Source of the DNA: CBDDCQ01 sp965226285
GTDB taxonomy: Bacteria > Bacteroidota > Bacteroidia > Flavobacteriales > Ichthyobacteriaceae
DNA: 64,000 nt
Assembly (NCBI GenBank): GCA_965226285.1
Contig: CBDDCQ010000006.1
Span: 372,001-436,000, forward strand
Direction of reading: 5' to 3'
Made by a program: the position numbers and the translations under genes. The notes beneath the pieces were generated by a model, which was not told where the DNA came from, searched no databases, and saw only the letters and a program-made list of their open reading frames with translations. Shown in pieces: positions 53,551 to 63,867 of this stretch (position 1 is its first letter; each line of letters opens with the position of its first letter).

Positions 53551-56500
53551 ATGAAAAATTTTCTCAGTTTATTATTAATGATATTGTATGTTAATACAAT
53601 GACTAACTGTAGTAAAGAAGATAAGCAGGAGATACAAAAGATCAAAAATGCATTGATAACCTCCTTTGAGTTAGGCAATTATAAAGGGAAGATAAACGGC
53701 ACCTCATTATTAATAGAGTTACCCTACGGGGCAGATATAAGTTCTTTATCAGCGAAGGTAAAGTTATCGTTAAAGGCAACGATCAGCCCTGACCCAACGA
53801 AAGTGAAAGATTGGAGTGATCCAGTGTGGTTTACGGTAACCGCAGAAAATGGAGATAGAAAGAGATATAAAGTAGAGTTAAAAATATTACCTGCGGTGTT
53901 GACCTTTGAAAAACTGACAAAAAAATATACAAAAGGTGGGCATTTGAATGCTACAGAAATTCTAAAGCATGTAAAAGGTGAAAAGGCGAGCTATACTTTA
54001 AAAGAGATAAGAGATGTGTTTCCTGATGATATAGTAAAGGTTCAGGGAAGTGCGCCAAATTTAAGGTTAGCATTTAATCGAGTGGGCGTTTTTAGGGTTT
54101 TGTTGCGCTTAAAACACAATGCTACATCAGATTTGGATGTAACGATAAGTAATGCGGAGTTTGAAATTACAAAGGGGGTTGCTCCTTTGGATTTAAACTG
54201 GATAAAACAAAGCAAGGGTTATCTTTTGGCAGCAGAGATAAGCAATGAAGAATTATTAGCAGGTCTTAACGGAACAAAAACAGGTTATCGAGTGAAAACA
54301 GTAACCATAAGTAATGCAAGAGGTACAGGAGTAAGGGTTTCAGGGATGGGTACTTCAGCTAAGATCGTCGGTTGTACCAAGGCGGGTACCTTGACATTGT
54401 CGATTGTATTTGAACACCCTACCAAGGAGGATAAAAGCATCACTGGTGCGGAGTTTGAAATTACGAAGGGTGCAGCAATGCCTTTAAGCTGGACCAAGCA
54501 AACGAAGGCATTTAGCAGTGGCGGACAAATTACCAATGCCAATCTATTAGCAGGTGTTACAGGCAGTGGCAAGGGAGGTTACACCATTAAAACAGTTAGG
54601 ATTACTGACAATGGAGGCATTACCAGTGCGCGTGTTTCAGGGAGTGGCAGGGCTGCTAAAATTACTAGTTATCACAAAGCAGGTACGCTAACGTTCACAC
54701 TTGTTTTAGAACACCCCAGCAAAGCAGATGTTATCATTACAGGTGCGCAGTTTGAGCTAACTAAGCGCAGTGCAGAAAGTTTGACTTGGCTTAGACAAAG
54801 TAAGCCTTATCGTTTAGGTGGTGAGATAAGCAATGCTGAACTATTAGCAGGCGTTACAGGCAGAGGTAAGGGAGGTTATACCATTAAAACAGTTAGGATT
54901 ACTGACAATGGAGGCATTATCAGTGCGCGTGTTTCAGGGAGTGATACGGCTGCTAAAATTACCAGTTATCACAGAATTGGTACGCTTACGCTCACCCTTG
55001 TTTTAAAACACGATGCTAAAGACGATGTAACCATTAGAAACGCACAGTTTGAAATTACAAAAGCTACACCACCGCGTTTAAGTTGGACGAGGCAAACGAA
55101 AGCGTTTAACAGTGCTGACGAAATTACCAATGATGATCTATTAGCAGGCGTTACAGGCAGTGGCAAGGGAGGTTACACCATTAAAACAGTTAGGATTACT
55201 GACAATGGAGGCATTACCAGTGCGCGTGTTTCAGGGAGTGGCAGGGCTGCTAAAGTTACCAGTTATCACAAAGCAGGTACGCTAACGCTCACACTTGTTT
55301 TAGAACATCCCAGCAAAGCAGATGTTATCATTACAGGTGCGCAGTTTGAGCTAACTAAGGGCGGTGGAGAAAGGTTGAATTGGCTTAGACAAAGTAAGCC
55401 TTATCGTTCAGGTGGTGAGATAAGCAATGCTGATCTATTAGCAGGCGTTACAGGCAGAGGTAAGGGAGGTTATACCATTAAAACAGTTAGGATTACTGAC
55501 AATGGAGGCATTACCAGTGCGCGTGTTTCAGGGAGTGGCAGGGCTGCTAAAATTACCAGTTATCACAGAACTGGTACGCTTACGCTCACCCTTGTGTTAG
55601 CACACGATACTAAAGATGATGTAACCATTAGAAACGCACAGTTTGAAATTACAAAGGCTACACCACCGCGTTTAAGTTGGACTAGGCAAACGAAGGCGTT
55701 TAGCACTGCTGGCGAAATTACCAATGCTGATCTATTAGCGGGCGTTACAGGCAGTGGCAAGGAAGGTTACACCATTAAAACAGTGACCATTACTGATTAT
55801 GGAGACGTTAGTGTGCGGGTTTTAGGGAGCGGTACAGCGTTTAGAATTACGGGTTATACCAAACTTGGTACGCTTACGCTCACCCTTGTTTTAGAACACG
55901 ATGCTAAAGACGATGTAACCCTTACAGGTGCACAGTTTGAAATTGTTAGGGGTTTAGCACCGCGTTTAAGTTGGACGAGGCAAACGAAGGTATTTAGCAG
56001 TGCTGGCGAAATTACCAATGCCGATCTATTAGCAGGCATTACAGGCAGAGGTAAGGGAGGTTACACCATTAAAACAGTTAGCATTACTAACAATGGAGGC
56101 ATCACAAGTGCACGTGTTTCAGGGAGCGGCAGGGCTGCTAAAATCACCAGTTATCACAAAATAGGTACGCTAACGCTCACACTTGTTTTAGAACACCCCG
56201 GCAAAGCAGATGTTACCATTACAGGTGCGCAGTTTGAGCTAACTAAGAGCAGTGTAGAAAGTTTGACTTGGCTTAGACAAAGTAAGCCTTATCGTTCAGG
56301 TGGTGAGATAAGCAATACTGAACTATTAGCGGGCGTTACAGGCAGAGGTAAGGCAGGTTACACCATTAAAACAGTTAGGATTACGAACAATGGAGGCATC
56401 ACAAGTGCACGTGTTTCAGGGAGCGGCAGGGCTGCTAAAATTACCAGTTATCACAAAATAGGTATGCTAACGTTCACACTTGTTTTAGAACACCCTACCA

Positions 56501-59500
56501 AAGCAGATGCTACCATTACAGGTGCGCAGTTTGAGATAATTAAGGGCAGTGGAGAAATTTTGAATTGGCTTAGACAAAGTAAGCCTTATAGTTTAGGTGG
56601 CGAGATAAGCAATGTCGATCTATTAGCGGGCGTTACAGGCAGAGGTAAGGGAGGCTACACCATTAGAACAGTTAGGATTACTAACAATGGAGGCATTACA
56701 AGTGTGCGTGTTTCATGGAGTGGTACGACTGCTAAAATTACCCACTATAACAAAATAGGTACGCTAACGCTCACACTTGTTTTAGAACACCCTACCAAAG
56801 CAGATGCTACCATTACAGGTGCGCAGTTTGAGCTAACTAAGGGCAGTGCAGAAAGGTTGACTTGGCTTAGACAAAGTAAGCCTTATCGTTTAGGTGGCGA
56901 GATAAGCAATGCTGATCTATTAGCAGGCGTTACAGGCAGAGGTAAGGGAGGTTACACCATTAAAACAGTTAGGATTACTAACAATGGAGGCATTACAAGT
57001 GCACGTGTTTCAGGGAGTGGCAGGGCTGCTAAAATTACTAGTTATCACAAAATAGGTACGCTAACGCTCACACTTGTTTTAGAACACCCCAACAAAGCAG
57101 ATGCTACTATTACAGGTGCACAGTTTGAGCTAACTAAGGGCAGTCGAGAAAGTTTGGCTTGGCTTAGACAAAGTAAGCCTTATCGTTCAGGTGGCGAGAT
57201 AAGCAATGCTGATCTATTAGCAGGCGTTACAGGCAGAGGTAAGGGAGGTTACACCATTAAAACAGTTAGGATTACTAACAATGGAGGCATTACAAGTGTG
57301 CGTGTTTCAGGAAATGGTACGGCTGCTAAAATTACCCACTATAACAAAATAGGTACGCTAACGTTCACACTTGTTTTAAAACACCCCAGCAAAGCAGATG
57401 TTACCATTACAGGTGCACAGTTTGAGCTAACTAAGGGCAGTCGAGAAAGTTTGACTTGGGTTAGACAAAGTAAGCCTTATCGTTCAGGTGGCGAGATAAG
57501 CAATTCTGAACTATTAGCAGGCGTTACAGGCAGTGGTAAGGGAGGTTACACCATTAAAACAGTTAGGATTATTAACAATGGAGGCATTACAAGTGTGCGT
57601 GTTTCAGGAAGTGGCACGGCTGCTAAAATTACCAGTTATCACAAAATAGGTACGCTAACGCTCACACTTGTTTTAGAACACCCTACCAAAGCAGATTCTA
57701 CCATTACAGGTGCACAGTTTGAGCTAACTAAGGGCAGTGCAGAAAGGTTGACTTGGGTTAGACAAAATAAACCTTATAGTTTAGGTGGCGAGATAAGCAA
57801 TTCTGAACTATTAGCAGGCGTTACAGGCAGTGGTAAGGGAGGTTACACCATTAAAACAGTTACGATTACTGACAGAGGCATTACAAATGCACATGTTTTA
57901 GGGAGTGGCAGAGCGGCTAAAATTATCAGTTATAACAAAGCAGGTACGTTCATGCTCACGCTTGTTTTAGAACACCCTACCAAAGCAGATGCTACCATTA
58001 CAAGTGCGCAGTTTGAGCTAACTAAGAACAGTGCAGAAAGTTTGGTTTGGTATAGACAAAATAAGACTTATAGTTTAGGTGGTGAGATAAGCAATGCTGA
58101 TCTATTAGCAGGCGTTACAGGCAGTGGCAAGGGAGGTTATACCATTAAGACCGTAACGATTACTAACAATGGAGGCATTACAAGTGTGCGTGTTTCAGGG
58201 AGTGGCAGAGCGGCTAAAATTACCAGTTATCACAAAGCGGGTTTGCTAACGCTCACACTTGTTTTAGAACACGATACCAAAAAGGATGTTACACTAACAG
58301 GTGCGCAGTTTGAGATAACTAAGCGTAGTGCAGAAAGGTTGACTTGGGTTAGACAAAGTAAGCCTTATCGTTCGGGTAGTGAGATAAGCAATGCCAATCT
58401 ATTAGCAGGCGTTACAGGCAGTGGTAAGGGAGGTTACACCATTAAAACAGTTAGGATTACGAACAATGGAGGCATTACAAGTGCGCGTGTTTCAGGGAGT
58501 GGCAGAGCGGCTAAAATTACCAGTTATCACAAAGCGGGTTTGCTAACGCTCACACTTGTTTTAGAACACGATACCAAAAAGGATGTTACACTAACAGGTG
58601 CGCAGTTTGAGATAACTAAGCGTAGTGCAGAAAGGTTGACTTGGACGAAGCAAACGAAGGCTTATGGCAGTGGTGGCGAAATTACCAATGCCAATTTATT
58701 AGCAGGCGTTACAGGGAGTGGTAAGGGAGGTTACACCATTAAAACAGTTAGGATTACTGACAATGGAGGCATTACAAGTGTGCGTGTTTCAGGGAGCGGT
58801 AAAGTGGCTAAAATTATCAATTATAACAAAGTAGGTACGCTTACCCTAACTATTGTCTTAGAACACGATACTAAAAACGATGTAACTATTACAGGTGCAA
58901 CCTTTCAAATTTATCTTGATATTTTTACGATAACTAGTGCTGGGGAACTAGGACTTAAATTAAACGTTGACAAAAATAATTTAACAACAGTAGCCATTCC
59001 TTATATCATCAATGGTATCACCGTAAAAAGTATTGGAAGTTCGGCATTTTATAATTGTAACAAACTTACCCGTGTTACGATTCCTAATTCTGTAACCAGT
59101 ATTGGAAGTTCGGCATTTAAGTTTTGTACTATACTTACCAGTATTACGCTGTCTAGTTCCCTGACCAGTATTGGAAGTTTGGCTTTTTCTCATTGTACTT
59201 CACTTACCAATATTACGATTCCTGATTACGTAAAAAGTATTGGAACCCAGGCATTTAGTATTTGTACTTCACTTACCACTCTTAGGATTCCTAATTCCGT
59301 AACCAGTATTGGAGATTCGGCATTTTATTATTGTACTTCACTTGCCAGTATTACGCTGTCTAGTTCCCTGACCAGTATTGGAGATTCGGTATTTTCTCGT
59401 TGTACTTCACTTACCACTGTTAGGATTCCTAATCTCGTAACCAGTATTGGAGATTCGGCATTTTATTATTGTACTTCACTTACCAGTGTTACGGTTGGTC

Positions 59501-59913
59501 AATCCGTAACCAGTATTGGAGATTCGGTATTTTCTCATTGTACTTCACTTATCAATGTTAGGATTCCTGATTCCGTAACCAGTATTGGAGATTCGCTACT
59601 TTCTCATTGTACTTCACTTACCACTGTTAGGATTCCTGATTCCGTAACCAGTATTGGAGATATGACATTTGATGGTTGTACTTCACTTACCAACATTACG
59701 CTGTCTAATTCTGTAACCACTATTGGAAAGTGGATGTATAGAAATTGTAGTTCCCTCGTTACCGCTACCCTGCTTAAACCCATAACAACTGTTAAAGATG
59801 AGCCATTTACAGGCTGTAGCAAGCTCACTACCATAGCGGTACCTATAGCTAAAGTGTCTGGTTGGGAAGCGAACCTAAGAAAAGGTAATAGTGCATCAGT
59901 GGTGGGGTATTAA
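53551..59913 (+). CDS. Array gene 2: giant repeat surface lipoprotein (2120 aa)
   Basis: Intact member of the array. Order: signal peptide with lipobox Cys20 (MTNC) and SKED after it, matching the Bacteroidetes surface-export pattern; DUF5018-like domain (about 35-118); one divergent repeat (about 119-212); sixteen ~99-aa repeats (about 213-1788) of the form LxWxxQxKxYxxGGEISN...GYTIKTV...ARVSGSG..AKITSY...LTLTLVLEH; then about twelve 23-aa BspA-type leucine-rich repeats (about 1820-2085) and a tail VPIAKVSGWEANLRKGN. Likely anchored on the outer face of the outer membrane as a long stalk with an LRR tip. Adhesin or antigen is an inference. I do not recognise the 99-aa domain; a beta-sandwich is likely. 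Confidence 0.85.
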   Translation: MKNFLSLLLMILYVNTMTNCSKEDKQEIQKIKNALITSFELGNYKGKINGTSLLIELPYGADISSLSAKVKLSLKATISPDPTKVKDWSDPVWFTVTAENGDRKRYKVELKILPAVLTFEKLTKKYTKGGHLNATEILKHVKGEKASYTLKEIRDVFPDDIVKVQGSAPNLRLAFNRVGVFRVLLRLKHNATSDLDVTISNAEFEITKGVAPLDLNWIKQSKGYLLAAEISNEELLAGLNGTKTGYRVKTVTISNARGTGVRVSGMGTSAKIVGCTKAGTLTLSIVFEHPTKEDKSITGAEFEITKGAAMPLSWTKQTKAFSSGGQITNANLLAGVTGSGKGGYTIKTVRITDNGGITSARVSGSGRAAKITSYHKAGTLTFTLVLEHPSKADVIITGAQFELTKRSAESLTWLRQSKPYRLGGEISNAELLAGVTGRGKGGYTIKTVRITDNGGIISARVSGSDTAAKITSYHRIGTLTLTLVLKHDAKDDVTIRNAQFEITKATPPRLSWTRQTKAFNSADEITNDDLLAGVTGSGKGGYTIKTVRITDNGGITSARVSGSGRAAKVTSYHKAGTLTLTLVLEHPSKADVIITGAQFELTKGGGERLNWLRQSKPYRSGGEISNADLLAGVTGRGKGGYTIKTVRITDNGGITSARVSGSGRAAKITSYHRTGTLTLTLVLAHDTKDDVTIRNAQFEITKATPPRLSWTRQTKAFSTAGEITNADLLAGVTGSGKEGYTIKTVTITDYGDVSVRVLGSGTAFRITGYTKLGTLTLTLVLEHDAKDDVTLTGAQFEIVRGLAPRLSWTRQTKVFSSAGEITNADLLAGITGRGKGGYTIKTVSITNNGGITSARVSGSGRAAKITSYHKIGTLTLTLVLEHPGKADVTITGAQFELTKSSVESLTWLRQSKPYRSGGEISNTELLAGVTGRGKAGYTIKTVRITNNGGITSARVSGSGRAAKITSYHKIGMLTFTLVLEHPTKADATITGAQFEIIKGSGEILNWLRQSKPYSLGGEISNVDLLAGVTGRGKGGYTIRTVRITNNGGITSVRVSWSGTTAKITHYNKIGTLTLTLVLEHPTKADATITGAQFELTKGSAERLTWLRQSKPYRLGGEISNADLLAGVTGRGKGGYTIKTVRITNNGGITSARVSGSGRAAKITSYHKIGTLTLTLVLEHPNKADATITGAQFELTKGSRESLAWLRQSKPYRSGGEISNADLLAGVTGRGKGGYTIKTVRITNNGGITSVRVSGNGTAAKITHYNKIGTLTFTLVLKHPSKADVTITGAQFELTKGSRESLTWVRQSKPYRSGGEISNSELLAGVTGSGKGGYTIKTVRIINNGGITSVRVSGSGTAAKITSYHKIGTLTLTLVLEHPTKADSTITGAQFELTKGSAERLTWVRQNKPYSLGGEISNSELLAGVTGSGKGGYTIKTVTITDRGITNAHVLGSGRAAKIISYNKAGTFMLTLVLEHPTKADATITSAQFELTKNSAESLVWYRQNKTYSLGGEISNADLLAGVTGSGKGGYTIKTVTITNNGGITSVRVSGSGRAAKITSYHKAGLLTLTLVLEHDTKKDVTLTGAQFEITKRSAERLTWVRQSKPYRSGSEISNANLLAGVTGSGKGGYTIKTVRITNNGGITSARVSGSGRAAKITSYHKAGLLTLTLVLEHDTKKDVTLTGAQFEITKRSAERLTWTKQTKAYGSGGEITNANLLAGVTGSGKGGYTIKTVRITDNGGITSVRVSGSGKVAKIINYNKVGTLTLTIVLEHDTKNDVTITGATFQIYLDIFTITSAGELGLKLNVDKNNLTTVAIPYIINGITVKSIGSSAFYNCNKLTRVTIPNSVTSIGSSAFKFCTILTSITLSSSLTSIGSLAFSHCTSLTNITIPDYVKSIGTQAFSICTSLTTLRIPNSVTSIGDSAFYYCTSLASITLSSSLTSIGDSVFSRCTSLTTVRIPNLVTSIGDSAFYYCTSLTSVTVGQSVTSIGDSVFSHCTSLINVRIPDSVTSIGDSLLSHCTSLTTVRIPDSVTSIGDMTFDGCTSLTNITLSNSVTTIGKWMYRNCSSLVTATLLKPITTVKDEPFTGCSKLTTIAVPIAKVSGWEANLRKGNSASVVGY
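54187..58914 (+). repeat. Sixteen ~297-bp tandem repeats inside array gene 2
   Basis: Units begin at codons for LxWxxQxK and carry GGTTACACCATTAAAACAGT in most copies. Two sub-types alternate in the left half (HDTKDDVTI and HPSKADVII type endings) and become uniform HPTKADATI types in the middle, a sign of duplication and conversion. Confidence 0.9.
59020..59830 (+). repeat. 69-bp leucine-rich-repeat units in array gene 2
   Basis: About twelve units with the DNA core GTAACCAGTATTGGAGATTC or close variants, encoding the BspA/LRR_5 consensus NSVTSIGDSAFxxCTSLT. Confidence 0.85.
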
Positions 59914-59950
59914 GGTAAATTAAAGTGATGTTCATCATAGTATAAAAGGC

Positions 59951-59976
59951 AAGTAGGGACAGGTCCCTACTTTTTT
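59951..59976 (+). terminator. Terminator of array gene 2
   Basis: Same hairpin AAGTAGGGAC/GTCCCTACTT with T-run as after array gene 1. Confidence 0.85.
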
Positions 59977-60049
59977 GCGTATTTATTCCCCCTTTTTTAA
60001 AGGGAGACAAAGCGGGATTTTACCACATGGACAATAGCAACACACGGAG

Positions 60050-60110
60050 CAAGTCCCTACTTTTTTGCGTATTTATTCCCCCTTTTTTAAAGGGGGACAA
60101 AGAGGGGATT
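60050..60110 (+). repeat. Partial duplicate of the post-gene module
   Basis: Repeats the right arm of the terminator (GTCCCTACTTTTTTGCG) and the following CCCCC..GGGGG palindrome seen at 59962-60010. Only half a hairpin remains. It shows that the intergenic module itself has been copied. Confidence 0.7.
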
Positions 60111-60224
60111 ACCACTTTTAAAGGCTTTCTCCTGCAATTTTTTTTGAAATTTTACCAAAGATGCCCCTACTAAAATAATTTCTCTTTTGTACCTGTTTTT
60201 GAGACTCAAAAAAAATTATTTTCT

Positions 60225-60259
60225 TTGTTTATTATTTAAAAATTTATTTGTTAATTTTG
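60225..60259 (+). promoter_or_regulatory. Promoter of array gene 3
   Basis: TTG (60225-60227), 24 bases, TAATTTTG (60252-60259); nearly identical to the promoter of array gene 1, including the TTATTGAT/ATCAATAA arms downstream. Confidence 0.55.
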
Positions 60260-60324
60260 CATTTCATTAAATTATTGATAATTTATCATCAATAATTAAT
60301 TATTAATAACTAATCATTACTAAA

Positions 60325-63300
60325 ATGAAAAAGAATAGATATTTTTTTGGTTTATTAGCATTCATATTTTCTATAAGCCAACTGACCCAATGTAATAAGG
60401 AAGATAAGTCTTTGAAAAAGAGCAAAGAGGCATCGATCATCTCCTTTGAATTAGGCACTTATAAAGGCAAGTTAAACGGCACCTCATTATTAATAGAGTT
60501 ACCCTACGCAGCGGATATAAGTTCTTTATCGGCAAAGGTAAAGTTATCGGCAAAGGCAACGATCAAACCCGACCCAAAGACAGTGAAAGATTGGAGCAAT
60601 CCAGTATCGTTTACGGTAACGGCAGAAAATGGAAAAGATAGTAAGAAATATACAGTAGAGGTAAAAATATTACGTCCGGTATTGACCTTTGAAAAACTGA
60701 CCAAAGAATATACAAAAGGTGGGCATTTGAATGCTACAGAAATTCTAAATCATGTAAAAGGTACAAAGGCTGGCTATACTTTAAAAGAGATTACAAATCT
60801 GAATCCTAATGATATAGTAAGGGTCAATGGAAGTGCACCAAATCTAAGGTTAGGATTTAATCGTGTGGGCGTTTTTACGGCTTCTTTGCACTTAAAACAC
60901 AATGCTACCTCAGATTTGGATGTAACGCTCAGTAATGCAGCGTTTGAAATTACAAAGGGGGATGCTCCATCGGATTTAAACTGGAGAAAACAAAGCAAGG
61001 TTTATCGTTTGGGAGAAGAGATCAGCAATTCAGAATTATTAAACGGTCTTAGCGGAACAAAAACAGGCTATACCCTTAAAACAGTAACCATCAATGATGC
61101 AGGAGGCACAGGTGCAAGGGTTTCAGGTATGGGTACTGCAGCTAAGATCGTTGGTTATACTCGGGCGGGTAACTTGACCTTAACACTTGTATTTGAACAC
61201 GCTACCAAAGCAGACAAAACCATAATGGGTGCACAATTTGAACTTACTAGTGGAGTTGTATCTGTACCTTTAAGTTGGAGCAGACAAAGCAAGGTTTACA
61301 GTCCCGCAGGAGAGATAAGCAATGCAGAATTATTGGGCGGTGTGCGAGGTACAAAAACAGGGTATCGTATCAAATCAGTACAGATTACGACTGATTCAGG
61401 GGGCAGTGGTGCAAGGGTTTCAGGTAGTGGTACTGCAGCTAAGATCGTGGGTTATCGCAAAGCCACTATCTTGACGTTGACACTTGTACTTGAACACGAT
61501 ACCAAAGCAGAAAAAACGCTCAGTAATGCAACGTTTGAAATTAGGAAGATGCCCGTACCGGCTGATTTAACTTGGCGTAAACAAAATAAGGTTTATAGTG
61601 CTGGAGGAGAGATCAGCAACGCAGAATTATTAAGAGGTCTTAGCGGTACAAAAGACGGCTATACCATTAAAACAGTAACCATCAATGATGCAGGAGGCAC
61701 AGGTGCAAGGGTTTCAGGTATGGGTACTACAGCTAAGATCGTTGGTTATACTCGGGCGGGTAACTTGACCTTAACACTTGTATTTGAACACGCTACCAAA
61801 GCAGAAAAAACCATAACGGGTGCAGCATTTGAAATTACCAGTGGAGTTGTATCTGTACCTTTAAGTTGGAGCAGACAAAGCAAGGTTTACAGTTCCGCAG
61901 GAGAGATAAGCAATGCAGAATTATTGGGCGGTGTGCGAGGTACAAAAACAGGGTATCGTATCAAATCAGTACAGATTACGACTGATTCAGGGGGCAGTGG
62001 AGCAAGGGTTTCAGGAAGTGGTACTGCAGCTAAGATCGTGGGTTATCGCAAAGCCACTATCTTGACGTTAACGCTTGTACTTGAACACGATGCCAAACCA
62101 GAAAAAACGCTGAGTAATGCAACGTTTGAAATTAGGAAGATGCCCGTACCGGCTGATTTAACTTGGCGTAAACAAAATAAGGTTTATAGTGCTGGAGGAG
62201 AGATAAGCAATGCAGAATTATTGGGCGGTGTGCGAGGTACAAAAACAGGGTATCGTATCAAATCAGTACAGATTACGACTGATTCAGGGGGCAGTGGAGC
62301 AAGGGTTTCAGGAAGTGGTACTGCAGCTAAGATCGTGGGTTATCGCAAAGCCACTATCTTGACGTTAACGCTTGTACTTGAACACGATACCAAAGCACAA
62401 AAAACGCTCAGTAATGCAACGTTTGAAATTAGGAAGATGCCCGTACCGGCTGATTTAACTTGGCGTAAACAAAATAAGGTTTATAGTGCTGGAGGAGAGA
62501 TAAGCAACGCAGAATTATTAGACGGTCTTAGCGGTGCAAAAACAGGCTATCGAATAAAAACAGTAACCATAAGTAATAAAGCAGGTACAGGAGCAAGGGT
62601 TTTAGGTAATGGCACTTCAGCTAAGATCGTCAGTTATACCAAGGCGGGTACTTTGACTTTATCGATTGTATTTGAACACGATACCAAAGAGGATAAAAAC
62701 ATTACTGGTGCGGAGTTTGAAATTACGAAGGCGTCAGCACCGCGTTTAACTTGGACGAAGCAAACGAAGCCGTTTAGCAGTGGTGACGAAATTACCAATG
62801 CCGAGCTATTAGCAGGTGTTACAGGTAGCGGTAAGACAGGCTACACGATTAAAACTGTTACGATTAGTGATTATGGCGGCATTACCAGTGCACGTGTTTC
62901 AGGGACTGGCAGATCTGCTAAAATTACGGGTTATAACAAAGTGGGTACGCTTACGCTAACACTTGTATTAGAACACGATATCAAAAACGATGTGACCCTT
63001 ACAGGTGCACAGTTTGAGATTTATAATATTTTTGATATAACAAGTAGTGGGGTAGTAACACTTAAAACAGGCGTTGACAAAAACAGTTTAACAACAGTAA
63101 CCATTCCTAATACGATTGATGGTACTACCGTAACCAGTATTGGAATACAGGCATTTTATGGTTGTTTTTCACTTACCCGTGTTACGATTCCTAATTCCGT
63201 AACCAGTATTGGAATGCAGGCATTTTATAATTGTAGTCAGTATTGGAATGCAGGCATTTTATAATTGTAGTTTTACCAGTATTACGCTTCCTAATAAGAT

Positions 63301-63568
63301 AACCAGTATTGGAATTCAGTTATTTATGAATTGCACTTCACTTACCCGTATTACCATTCCTAATTCCGTAACCAGTATTGGAGCTATGGCATTTTCGGAT
63401 TGTATCTCCCTTATGACCATCACCCTGCCTAATTCGATAACAACTATTGGAAATTATCTATTTAGAGGTTGTCAGAAGCTCACTACCATACAGGTACCTA
63501 CAGCTAAGGTGAATGATTGGCAAGCGATCCTAAAAAAAGGTAATACTGCATTAGTGGTGAGGTATTAA
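60325..63568 (+). pseudogene. Array gene 3: repeat surface lipoprotein, frame shifted by 34-bp duplication
   Basis: The first frame (60325-63264) encodes 979 aa: signal peptide with LTQC and NKED, DUF5018-like domain, a divergent repeat, seven ~99-aa repeats and the first leucine-rich repeats. It ends early because a 34-base segment is duplicated in tandem (63204-63237 and 63238-63271). Taking out one copy rejoins the frame to 63209-63568 and gives a 1069-aa protein with five LRRs and the common tail (AKVNDWQAILKKGN). As it stands the product lacks most of the LRR tip. Repeats 2 and 4 (GVRGTKTGYRIKSV type) alternate with 3, 5 and 6. Confidence 0.82.
63204..63271 (+). repeat. 34-bp perfect tandem duplication in array gene 3
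   Basis: Two identical copies beginning CAGTATTGGAATGCAGG and ending TTATAATTGTAGT. 34 is not a multiple of 3, so it breaks the frame. Confidence 0.95.
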
Positions 63569-63605
63569 GGTAAATTAAAGTGATGTTCATCATGGTATCA
63601 AAGGC

Positions 63606-63631
63606 AAGTAGGGACAGGTCCCTACTTTTTT
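63606..63631 (+). terminator. Terminator of array gene 3
   Basis: Third copy of the AAGTAGGGAC/GTCCCTACTT hairpin with T-run. Confidence 0.85.
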
Positions 63632-63785
63632 GCGTATTTAATCCCCCTTTAAAAAGGGGAAAAAAGGGGTGCCCGCAATTTTTTTTGAAATTTTACCAAA
63701 GATGCCCCTACTAAAATAATTTTCTTTCTATACTTGTTTTGAGACTTAAAAAAATTATTTTCTTTATTTATACTATGTTTTTTTG

Positions 63786-63793
63786 TAAATTTG
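63786..63793 (+). promoter_or_regulatory. -7 box of array gene 4
   Basis: TAAATTTG in the fourth copy of the upstream module (about 63676-63867). No clear -33 TTG. Confidence 0.45.
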
Positions 63794-63867
63794 CCCCCCA
63801 TTAAATCATTGATAATTACTAATATTTATAATAAGTAGAATTTAATTTTAAAAAACATAAAACTACA

